A model generated the notes under the pieces. It did not search any database. It was not told where the DNA came from and was given only the letters and a program-made list of their open reading frames with translations. From the NCBI RefSeq assembly GCF_964204645.1, contig NC_134027.1, forward strand, positions 4,576,485 to 4,640,484: a DNA stretch of 64,000 nt, read 5' to 3'. The DNA is from Tubulanus polymorphus. Taxonomy: Eukaryota; Nemertea; Palaeonemertea; Tubulaniformes; Tubulanidae. This document shows, piece by piece, positions 21,601 to 32,596 of the stretch. The stretch's first letter is position 1, and every line of letters starts with the position of its first letter. Made by a program: the position numbers and the translations under genes.

Positions 21601-23290
21601 CGAAAGTTCAATAAATTCATGATGGTGTTCCAATGAAATCTCAAAAGCTTAGTTCAACTCACGCGTTCATGAAGAGGTAACTGAAGAAATTCGGGACTAG
21701 TATTGTGTAACCGTTGTAAGGTATGAGTGATATCAAGCGATGTGGAATAGTAATACGAATCTGTCCGTAGTACATTGTCTACCATTGATACATACATTTC
21801 ATTATCTTGTTGCTGAAAACGTAATCCAGAAAATTAATTAAAACATTTCAACTTACTGTAATATGATTCACTGCAATATGAATAAATTGTGAACTAATGA
21901 GTCAATGAAATATGAGATCAGAGAATTTATTTGTCAACATACCTGAATCTCGTTGAGATGATGCACAGTCCGTTGATATGGCAATATTTCTGTTTGCTTT
22001 ATTTTCCATACCGTGTGTCCGTCTAATTCTCCGGTTTTCTCCCGTTTCGTAATGACGACCAAATACGGCCCTAGAAAACAACAAATCACATGTCTATTGA
22101 GTTATGCTTTTCGCCGATGAATCTTGAAACCTTTCTTATGGCTATTCTTTTTACCTGCCAAAAGTCGTATAACTCCAAATATTCCATAGACCGTCCTTGT
22201 CGTCGCAGATACTGGAATTTGTCCCTGGTTCGCTACAAAGATCATCGAAAAGTCATTATAGATTTTTTAGAAACTTTTTTATTTTGGATACACGTTGTAG
22301 TGAAAGGCTAATAAGGGTATGTATACCTTCAAGTTTTATTTCTTGACTGACACGATCAATAATGAGTAACTCATTATCATCACCATCAAGCGTCTCAAAG
22401 ATATAGGCATCTGGAGTTGAATGTCTAAAAAAAATAATTTTATAAATAGTTTTGTCGCCCTGCTTACCTATAACCACAAAGGGTTCAGTCTTGTACAGCC
22501 GTTTTTGCTTGAGGGGTAACCCATACTTTGTGAAGTCAAGACTGTCTGATGGGTTACCACAATATTCAAAATCCAAGATTTTATACCGTATACTAATACA
22601 TACAACTTTTCTAAAGTCTATTTACTTTTGTCAGGGATCAATTTTATGGGGATATTTCTTTTAGTACCTCAATCCCAATACGACCAGTGGCAGTGAAGTC
22701 TGAACATACCATTGTTTTTATATCCATTTTACACTGTTGTGTAAAGACCAAATTGATATATGTGTTCAACAGATTAAGAGAAATATTCTTAAAAATCAAT
22801 CCCAGACAAAAATGAATAGATTTTAGGAGTAAACCTTTGATTTTGGGCCCCGGCTATTTGTGACAAGCCAAGTCTGTGTGATTGAAATATCAATGTTTTA
22901 CTCAATACTGATTGAATTAGCAAAGCTAGGCCAGGGATATTCTTAAAAAATTCACATCAATCACCATAGCACACGTGTCATCATGAATTAATAAGTTCAC
23001 ACTGTGTCATGCCTATAGCATATCGATCACACAATTTGTATGCTTGCGTGGAAATACGATACGAAAAAACCCGGAAGTGATTTCCTTCCCCAGCAGAATT
23101 AGAATATCGAACCATAACATCCGAATACAGTGGATATAAAACTACCGTGATTGACATCCACAAATAGTTATTGTTGAGGGGAAGTCTAACTAGCAAAATA
23201 ATGTTTAGATACCGTTTACACTAGTCGAATAATGGAATAAATAAGTGAACGCAAGCGAACTTACAGACGAAATGTTTCGTGCACTGCCAT
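18700..23290 (-). CDS. SACM1L: Phosphatidylinositol-4-phosphate phosphatase SAC1
   Basis: This ER/Golgi phosphatase hydrolyses PI4P delivered at contact sites and so drives lipid exchange. Eighteen exons keep phase: 23290-23265, 22424-22327, 22232-22155, 22070-21943, 21812-21663, 21584-21491, 21176-20989, 20754-20668, 20575-20507, 20401-20322, 20240-20142, 19926-19788, 19706-19637, 19544-19472, 19381-19288, 19209-19102, 18984-18924 and 18836-18700, giving 592 residues (human 587). The start [18 protein letters not shown] aligns with the human N-terminus and is only found by using the short 26-base first exon in the frame of the ATG at 23290. The SAC domain contains [29 protein letters not shown] and the catalytic CX5R loop CMDCLDR (C388-R394). 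Two C-terminal hydrophobic spans (about [16 protein letters not shown] and [18 protein letters not shown]) anchor it in the ER membrane. Confidence 0.96.
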
Positions 23291-23292
23291 CT
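23280..23292 (-). promoter_or_regulatory. SACM1L: YY1-type motif overlapping the SACM1L start codon
   Basis: The minus strand reads CCAAGATGGCAG across the initiator ATG, a match to the YY1 core AAGATGGC that also gives a good Kozak context. YY1 sites placed at or just before the start codon are known in TATA-less housekeeping promoters. An ETS-like CCGGAAGTG lies in the first intron at about 23071. Confidence 0.4.
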
Positions 23293-24776
23293 TGGTAAGG
23301 AGTAAAACTCGGATCCAGATCTTGACTCATGGCTGGACCGAAATACGGATTAAACTCCGGACACGAAAACGGGCCTCTGACTGACAACCGGCGGGAAGTT
23401 GTTACAATCGATAATAAATGATGGATCCAGTAGCAATGACCAGTGTCACAATCCTAGTGAAAAAGAATATAGCAGATGTCACCTCAAAACCATCGGGATT
23501 TCGTTATCGTTTGCCCAAAAGTCCACCAGAAATTAAATCTTACGTTAGATTTTTAGACATGAGAACGGATTTATTTTGTGAATTCAAATAAGGCCACCTG
23601 CCATACATGACATGTCTTACAGAAAAGCACAACAATATGGATACGAAGGTCCATCTGAAAAGAACTCTCATTCTAATTTAAGCCCTCACTAATTTGTGCC
23701 AGCAACATATCACCACTCAAGTTCAGTCAAACTCATTAAGTAGATATCTGAAGAGTGACGGCACAGTGGTTGTCAATAGCCTTTACATTGCACCTGAAGT
23801 TAATGTCAATTAAATTTCTTCTTACATATTAGAACTAATTTCACTTATAACAATATAAAAATATCCTATGTGTATAGTACATTATATAAAACTTATATGA
23901 TACATACTCAATGTAAACAATTGCATTAGATTACAATTGTCAGAAAAATAAAGTTAAGTAGATTAACTAAGTCATTACATACTTACTAGAGACTTTGTAA
24001 CAAAACTTACTAAAACTAGGCTTTATAGCCTAAATAAACTTTCAATATAAAACTTCACAACAAATCATCATATGGAAACAGGGTAGTCTAATATACAACT
24101 CCTTAGTAAACATGTAAATCAACACAAAAATACTTAATCTAACAATCTATCATTAAGAAACGTGATACAACAATTTAATCAAATGACTACCAGTAATTGA
24201 TAGATAAAACAAAAATCTTCATTATCATAAATTCTAGAAAACAAATAAATATTCATTTACCAGAAGACATGAGTAAATTACTGAAGACAATTATCTTTGT
24301 CCAACTCAAATATCTTGATCCACAGTCCATTCAAAAACATTCAATCCGCCTGATACACTGTGATCACATGTATTAGTTTGGTAATGCGATAAACCCGTTG
24401 TGATGAATTCATAGAGGTATGAATAGAAAATTTCTAAAATTGGTACATTCAATCCTATAGTAAAATGAACTTGAAAAAACGCAATACCATAAATGCAACT
24501 GTTTGGACAAGCTTTGAGTAAATTACATACCGAATACATGGACAAATTGTACGGCTTCAAAAAGTTCACTTAAGATAGTTACATCCAGATTCTTCACTTA
24601 AAGATTTTAATCGACCAATCGAAATCGTAAAATTACTTTCTTAAAAGTACAATTGTAATGTTATTGTATGCGCCTTGTACTTGTAGTGGATAGTGGACCA
24701 GATCCTCCTTACATCTGTTGAGATCGCGGACCTAAATCCAAAGCTCTGTAATCTACCGAGGAACTGGCCCCTGAAT
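23291..24776. other. Spacer: SACM1L promoter side and ZDHHC1 3' UTR
   Basis: The left part must contain the SACM1L promoter, and the right part the 3' UTR of the tandem ZDHHC gene. It is AT-rich with no exon seen. A minus-strand AATAAA (plus-strand TTTATT, 23570-23575) is one possible end of the ZDHHC transcript; ATTAAA variants occur nearer the stop (about 24172 and 24603). Confidence 0.4.
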
Positions 24777-27700
24777 TCAACTATTTCTATCAATGAATGC
24801 AGTCTCTTTCACTTTAGTCTTGTGAATAACATTCGGAGAGTTATCATCATCAGTTTCACCTCGTAATGCAGATAAATCTAAAGGCGGGACATGGTTAACT
24901 TTACGCACTGTTCCCGGAGTTAAAGTCAACGCGCGTATGTTATGCGTAGTATAGCGTGAAGAGTCGGTATTAAATGATGTACCATCAAATGAAGCGCTAC
25001 GTCGTGCAGGTAATAATGCGTTGTGATGATGTCGGTATTTAGATGCTGTATTTTCCGCTATGAACAAGTTACAAGTTGATGATTGTACACTGCTTCGCTC
25101 ATACGATAAACTAGGGCTAACAGATTGCCCTGCGAATGTGTTTGCGTTACGGATTTCGGTCAAAGACTCCGATGAATCTGTATGATAATCAACTGCAGGT
25201 AATTGTCTTTCTTGTGGTAGAACATCTGCAGAAGGGACTGCTCCATTCATCTGTTTATATGATATCATTTCTGTAAAATGAAATGATATCTTAAACTACC
25301 ATAACAAATAAAATCTTGCTAAGCAGTTATTTGTATGAAAAAATATACATGCACTTCAGACCTGAAAAACTAATATCTATGGTGATGAGATGCATGCAGG
25401 TTTCTTTTAATAATACTGAGTCCATGCTATGATCACTAAGCCAGCCAGTGTTAGTGTTAGAAATGAATCTGTGCAATGATTACCTTATATTCATAACAAA
25501 CCCAGTGCAACAAAACAACAGCAAATTTAGTACATTTCTGCAGATGTGGAATCATCTATATATTCTGAAAGCAGTGATGATGACAATTTGAAGACAATGA
25601 GAAGTAAATTTCAGGATTTCTGATCCATATTTCTATAGCAGAGGTTTGAAGGAGAGTGCATAGAGACAGTGTACGGTGATAACATGAATATTATCAAAAG
25701 ACCGTACTCACAAAATATAATCATTTCTATAAATGTTTATAACCACACATATATCGATTTGCAAAATCAAATTTGAAATTCAAAGATAAATATTATGTTA
25801 GATATGTGTGTCTATGTTACATACATTAACAAATGGTAGGAGTAAATTATAAACAATACGTGTGATTGAGTATAGAATAGTGAAATAGATTAAGAGATTT
25901 GAAGTGTAACACTGAAACAGTACAGTTAACTGACAGATAAAATATGAACACAACAGCGTAGAGCTTCATTCCCAAGCAATATCCTAGAAGATTACCAAAG
26001 TTGAAGCTTAGTGGCGAAATAACCAATGTAAAAAATAAGAAACCAACGCCTTAAGGGTCCAGATATTCAATCATTCTCATATAACACTTGTATAGAACAT
26101 AATGATTGAGTCCTAGAAGATGTTATTTCCATTATTCATGTTAGTGCGAACAAAACATCAAGTCTTTTAGCAGCACTTACCAATTGAAGATATCTGAGAT
26201 TCTGGAATCGTGTTAGAGAGACTACGATTCTTTTTCTTCCCATTTAGATTCTCCGTTGGTAACTCAGTTGTGTGTAAAGGCGAAAATATTGATTTAGGCT
26301 GAAATACATCGAAAACATAAAAACTAAAGATATTTTTTGTGATACAACAACGCAAGCTGATGATAAAAACACAACAAATAGCCCGGGTTAGAGTCAAACC
26401 TGCTTAATCCGGGTTAGTTAAACCAGATTTTGATCTTGCCTGGGATATACTTTTAAACCAGACTTCCCAGAACCGGATTAATTTCATCGATGGCAATTTA
26501 TCCAAATTAAGCGGATTTGACTGTATTAGCGATTAAGAATTTTCTTCAACCACACATCATTGATCATAAGCAGTTGGAAGAGAATGACAAAAAATAAATG
26601 AACAAGGCACCACTTTACCTTCATTGGTGTTAACGGAGGTGTAAAAGAAACTGTTTTCATATTTTCAGCTTTATGAATTTGTTCTTCGACGAGTACACGT
26701 TCATATTCCTTATTGACAGCAGTTCCAAATATTCCTCCATTACTGCTGCAACAAAAAAACCTCCATTTCATACGTGATCAAATATTCATTAAACAACACG
26801 AATATCAATATAAGTTGCAACAGGAAAACGTTAATGCCTCGCTGCAGATGAAAATAGATTTTTGACATGCAGATATATGGACTGATATGAAAGTACTGGT
26901 ATGCGTTGTGTATGTTTTATCTAAGGACGTGTAATCAATTTAAGGGAGATATAAATGAACTACAGGCTCAATAAACGTGGACAGATCAAATTACCTATCA
27001 TGAGAGACTTTCTTGCTTAGTTCAATGGATTCATCTCGGTCTGCAGGAACAACCTTATTTTTCTGAAAATCAATAGTGACTGTCGTAAAGCTCAAGCATC
27101 ACATAGAATCAGTGTTAGTCGGGTGGTGACATATACCCAAACACAATACGAAAGCAATACAAAGCAACCGCGTTAACACAATGTACTACAATCAAATATT
27201 CAGGCTTAAATAATCTCTATCATTTAACAGGTGATCTTCTCTATACCCTGATAACAACTAAATAAAAAGATTCTAGCATCTTACTAACTAGAAAATCGAT
27301 TAATCATAAATGGATGTAAACATCTGACCGATAGGTTTAGCCGAGGAGATTTTAATCATATATGGTGTACCGGTAGCTACTAACTTAATCAATGTATAAA
27401 AGATAAATAACAAATGTTGATAAATCGTAAAATCACAGCATGTATACTGAAAAATATCAAGAGTTCAAGTTTGAAGCCAAAGTAAACGAGCGCAAGCGAA
27501 GACGAATATTTGTGAGTACAAGCTCCACTGCCAAAATAAAATGTGTAGAAAATTATTTTTGAGGCCAGCACCGTGGAAATATCGTAACCCATGCTGATAA
27601 TTTTAGATCTGAACAACATACCAGTTCCTTTACCTTTGCGCGTTTAGCAGGCGTCGAACAATCCTCAGTTTCAATTTCAATATCACGACCTCGTGCTCTC

Positions 27701-30700
27701 TCCTCAGCCATCTCTCTCTGCATTACTATATAGTCATAAGTCGACATGCCCTTTTTCACTATAAGTACAATTCAGACAGTTTTCTTCAATCATTTTTTAT
27801 GTTCTTTATAAGACCACGGACGTATATACTAGCTTATACAGCCGTGATGAGACATAGGAATAGTTACTTACTGAGGTACATGTGAAACACCAATAAATGC
27901 ATTAACAGCCCAATAGCAAACAGAGCTAACATACCAGTTCCACCAACAACACCTTGCCATACTAAATCAGCCACTGGTTGGTATATGACAAAAAATAATT
28001 CTGAAAAAACACACACAAAAAAATCTTTACGAAACAAAATACATAAAGCCTGATTGAGTTAATCATTCTGACATGAACAAATGATTATTGCCCATCTACT
28101 ACCCAGATTAATTTCTGCCTATTCATGCAAAAGGTGTATTAGATCGATTACACAATACAAGTTGATTAATCTACACAGTAATAATAAGAAGTCATACAAG
28201 AATCAAATATCTTTGATTATCATCAGACAGGTAATTCGAGGTTGTTCAGCGTCATATTTGATTTTCTGAATTAAACATTGCAGCATCATGAATACAGGAA
28301 ATTAATGTTGTACTGACTATGTCAACATTACGCACATACCGGTAACAGTTAACAGCAACATTCACTCTGCTTAAAAATCCTATGTTAGCTAATGATTTTT
28401 CATGGTAAATTGTCATTCGTCATTTGCAATTGTCAAACAAGAACATTGTAACTCAAACCAGTAATTGGCAGATATTGATTATAAGCCGCGGTTCTATTTG
28501 ATGTGTCTGCTGATAAATTTTGCCATAAAATGTGCGGCCAAAAATTGATACACAGTAGAGCGATAAGAGCTCAGATAAATGCAAATGAATCATGAAAACG
28601 ACTTCATCATAACTATAGAGATCATGTCTTAAGAGATACGCGCTCCACAAAAATATTCTTATACCAAGTGTTTCCAACATTAAACCTCTTGAGATCGATA
28701 TTGAAATACTAAGTAGGGTAGGCGAAGGAAAAGACTAAGGCCATCCCAAAATAATGGTCTGTTTGCCGTAACCCGACCGACCCGACTTCAAATGTACCGA
28801 GTGAAAACTTTTTTTTGAGATTCATTGAAGTGAATTTTATTTTTGATATTGTTTCCATATAAAAAAAGGTGATAAATTTGTTTTTTGCCCTAAAATTTTG
28901 CAAAAAAATATTACTACCTACCTACCGACTCATCCTGAAAACTTGAGTCAGTGTTACGGCAAACAGACAATTATTTTGGGATGGCCTAAACTCTTTTTTC
29001 AAAATTCTCTCTATGTGATCTAGAACAATGTCTAGAAATGTTTTGATCGGAGAAAACGTTACTGACTATTTTCCACAGGAACAGCAGTAGTTGAAGAAAT
29101 CACAGATGATGAAGCAGATATCACAGTTACACTCGACGCCGCTGTAGTTGTACTAGATATAGAGTCAAAATAATCTGCGAATGAACAAAATATCAATATT
29201 TAATCACTGTTTCAAAATTCGCTCATCACATAGATGTGGCCAATGCAAAAATGTTCAAAAATGAGAATTCTAGTTGATTCAAAAGCAAACAGTGATACAG
29301 CAACATCACAAAAATCAGTAATTTCCATGACGTTTTGTCAAGAAGACACATATTGATTCAATAAGAAGTATCAATACACAGTAAACATTATCAAGTCGTT
29401 GAAAAGAGAATAAATATTACCTTTATACTGCTGCAATAATAGACCATCGTTTCTGTCAGAATAATACGCTATAAACTGAATACCAGCTAATACTAATATA
29501 ACAAGGCACCCGATAATTGCCGAGACAAGCGTTAAAATAAATAACCTGAAAAAAGTACAAGTGTTTGGTACACCGATTCAAATGTAACAGTAATAATCAT
29601 TTTTCAGTCATTATTTTCGTAAAGTGCTGTTTTACCTGTAATTTCTACCCCCTACACAATTGTTGAGCCATTTACAATGATGATCAAAGTCAGCAATACA
29701 TTTATTACAAACGGAACAATGTTTACTACGTGGACCTCTGAAAAATTGCAAAATATATACTGTCAAAAAAATATAATAGCAGTTTATATATCTATTCATT
29801 CTTTCATATAGATATTCCAGCAACCTCGCATTGGCAAGTATTGTTTTGAGGATATTAGATTTGTAGTTCTTGTCCACCAAGCCACAAAGGCAAGATCTCT
29901 TCATAAACTCTGTTGAAATCTGTATTAGGTCCTATACTTATATAAATACAAAGTGAAAACTTACACATCAACTTCACATAAGTAACAGTGTTGATTTTCA
30001 ATGACGTGTTTATGTTTTGACCGGTCGAATGGTGGGATAGGTTTTTTGCCTTTACGTCTTACTGCATCATCTGCCGGATTAACAGATATAGAAGCCACAT
30101 GAACGCAGATGTGTATCACGAATAATATTCCTTGCAACTTTACATCAACGTTAAGGCTTTAAATAGACGTTGAAAGGTTTCAAATATGAAAAAAAAACCA
30201 AAATGTCATCTTTGTCGTAAAAAAATGGTTTACAGATACAAAATATGAAATACAAGGGACATCCTCTGTAACTTTCTTCATTCAATCAGAATTTCCTCAA
30301 TGGAGTTTTTTGCTCAGTGCCCTTTTTCATTTCAAAAATCCTTTCTGACTATTTTTCTTAGAACTATTGATTACTTAAAGACTTAATGGCCTATGGGTGA
30401 GTGCAAAAATAGTTCAAGAAATTCATCTTATACTCTAGGCTGACTGTTCTATAACCCTACAACTACCGGTATTAATAGAATTAGATCAATTCAATAAAAG
30501 CTAAAACCAAGCATTTTAGACGTTGCTTGAGTGGGGACTGATAAGTCAGACTGAAAGAGTCAACGACTATAATTAAAGGATACAACGTGTAAAGCAATCT
30601 GCCATCCATACGACGCAACCCCCGGAACAAGTGTTGTAAAATAAATTAATCCGAAAAATATGAAGAATATCCATCCGACAAACTGCAGCGGATGTGGCGG

Positions 30701-30757
30701 ACACGACCATCCATTTGTCCGACTTTGTTGTTGATATTCCAGTCCATTGTCAGTCAT
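24777..30757 (-). CDS. ZDHHC1: DHHC palmitoyltransferase, ZDHHC1/11 type
   Basis: The product is an integral-membrane protein S-acyltransferase. Eleven exons keep phase: 30757-30584, 30137-29965, 29737-29636, 29545-29421, 29174-29067, 28000-27872, 27758-27622, 27062-26995, 26745-26619, 26298-26181 and 25270-24777, giving 584 residues. [17 protein letters not shown] at the N-terminus and [11 protein letters not shown] are hallmarks of the ZDHHC1/11 branch. The cysteine-rich core runs [19 protein letters not shown], with the DHHC at residues 134-137 and the branch-typical [12 protein letters not shown]. Four membrane spans are visible: two before the core and two after ([16 protein letters not shown] and [16 protein letters not shown]). 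TTYEYI-like [12 protein letters not shown] follows the last span. The long S/T-rich luminal loop in exon 5 and the roughly 280-residue polar tail are not conserved. Human ZDHHC1 is ER-located; location here is inferred. A vertebrate ZDHHC11 assignment is the alternative. Confidence 0.9.
28739..28986. mobile_element. PIF/Harbinger-like MITE in ZDHHC1 intron
   Basis: The 248-base element has 34-base terminal inverted repeats (28739-28772 and 28953-28986) with one mismatch, starting GGCCATCCCAAAATAAT. It is flanked on both sides by TAA (28736-28738 and 28987-28989), matching the three-base TWA target duplication of PIF/Harbinger elements. It has no coding capacity and lies in the intron between exons 5 and 6. 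The high arm identity suggests a fairly recent insertion. Confidence 0.82.
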
Positions 30758-31547
30758 AACTACAGCTCTAAATACAAAACAAATTAATTAATAATTCAAC
30801 ATTTGTTAGTGCAGCAACTCTTGATTGTTAGCAGGTTTAGCGACACTTACAGAGGGTAGGCCTAATACTGGAACGTTAGATAATGCACAGGAGGTGATGA
30901 TATGGCTGCCAAGCCAGGGAGTAAAGATTTTCATAGGTTGACTTACATTAAGGTTCGCAATCAGAATCATATGATTATGATGAGATTATTTTGAAATTGT
31001 TGCAAAAATAATGTTATACTTGTTGTGCAACTCTTGCCAAATTAATGATTGTGTCAATTAATTACGACAAAAGCCTCACTCTTCTTTATTATAAGGCTCG
31101 CTATTCATAATCTATCTAAAAGTAGGCCTATTAATATTATACTAGTAGCTCGACACCAAACAGTAATCTAAATTTAGCATCCCCACTATCAAGATAATAT
31201 TGGTGAGCGATCATCAGACCTGCCTAGGCTAGCTCTAGAGACAACCTACATGTTTTTAATTAATGGCAATTTACATTTTTCTAAATAACAACAATACACC
31301 CAACAATTTTCAACTAACGTTAAATTACCTCCGGGTAGGGATCGGGAATGCTCAACATATATCCTTCCATCAATTCATTGACATATTCGCAGAATCAGTC
31401 TCACTTAGAGAACAAAATTCTGTCCATTTTATACGTTCGTACTGCTGGCAACCTCTACCGAACACAAAATATTGACAAATCATAAATTTGACGTGTCCAT
31501 TCTGGATATAATAAAGATTTCCCCAATCTGGAAATGTTTTGTGACTG

Positions 31548-31640
31548 GCTCTCACGTTCATCGAGGAAGGCTCCGATAATATCATACTGTCCATATTCCT
31601 GCTCGGAGACGCCCGTTCTCTTCTATGTACCATCGAAATT
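31548..31640 (-). other. ZDHHC1: Candidate 5' UTR exon of ZDHHC1 with upstream ORF
   Basis: The ZDHHC start exon begins after a TGTATTTAG acceptor 10 bases upstream of its ATG, so a leader exon must exist. The segment ending at ATGAAC|GTGAGA (31548/31547) is a good candidate. It contains an ATG at 31633 which, spliced to exon 1, gives a short upstream frame ending at a TGA that overlaps the main start. Confidence 0.3.
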
Positions 31641-32596
31641 AATGAATAGAATATATAAATACTCTTTTAGTAATTCTTAGAACCACTTACTTAGCGGCCA
31701 ATTTTCTAACAGCTAACAGCAGATTTTTACCATTTAGAATTTAAGTGTAGTATTTTGTATTAAAAGAGAATGACTGAAAACAGATAATATCATAGAAGTA
31801 AACTGATTAGCCCTTACATCAGGACAGACCCGGAAATGAAAGCGAAGGAGGCGTTTTCGGTTTCATGTTTTGGCGTTCGTATAAGTGGATTGTCACATTA
31901 CACTGGATTATTTAGTTAGGTTCGTGGCGACCAAACCTACCTTTATCACTCACTGCCTCGCTATGCCAATTTTCTGTTGTAGGCTTATAACATAAAGCCT
32001 GCAGAAATAAAAGTTTTAAACAACCAGAAGAAAACCTTAAAAACTACCCGCCTTTACACAGTAGGCTACCTACAGTAAAATAATTTTACCTACACTACTG
32101 TCACACCTTGTCACAGTGACAATCACTGCTACGGGCCTTACCAGACTATGTTCCAGTTCCCTAATACGAACAATTTTGCTTTATGCACTGATGATTGTGC
32201 TGGTGGACCAACTACCGTCCTGTAACAGCATGACCGCTGATATAGGGTTACCTGCCAGCCAGTTCAGGTTTGCTTTCAGTGGCGTTGGAAGTGCAGTGAC
32301 TGCAGTGGCGAAAGCCGCGGCAATAATTTACTGAATGACGTTTTCTTTTCTTTGAATACCACGTTTTTTAAGAAATTAAGTAAATTTGCCGCAGCAAAAT
32401 TGAGAACCTGTCCAAAATTGGTATTTGGCCGCAGCAATAAAAAATTGCTTCCAACGCGCCAGGCTTTACACCTACACTCTTGCCCAGCTGTACAACATGA
32501 CAAACAGCATATCACTCAGATGCAATATACACTCGTTTGTTGTTTAGTGTGTCCTGATTTTAATTTCAGTGTCATTGAGAGTTTAGTGCGCAAATA
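31641..32596. promoter_or_regulatory. Divergent spacer between ZDHHC1 and the ClC gene
   Basis: Both genes point away from this roughly 1 kb stretch, so it should hold both promoters. An ETS-like CCGGAAAT lies at about 31830. A ten-base unit GCCGC(A/G)GCAA occurs three times (about 32314, 32389 and 32431). A possible acceptor TTAATTTCAG ends at about 32570, just before the ClC start codon. No TATA box is evident. Confidence 0.4.

Noticed and set aside
23205-23387. Minus-strand frame beginning MSVRGPFSCPEFNPYFGP as the SACM1L start
   Set aside because: It leaves the first exon in the wrong phase for exon 2. The ATG at 23290 gives phase 2 and aligns with the known SAC1 N-terminus.
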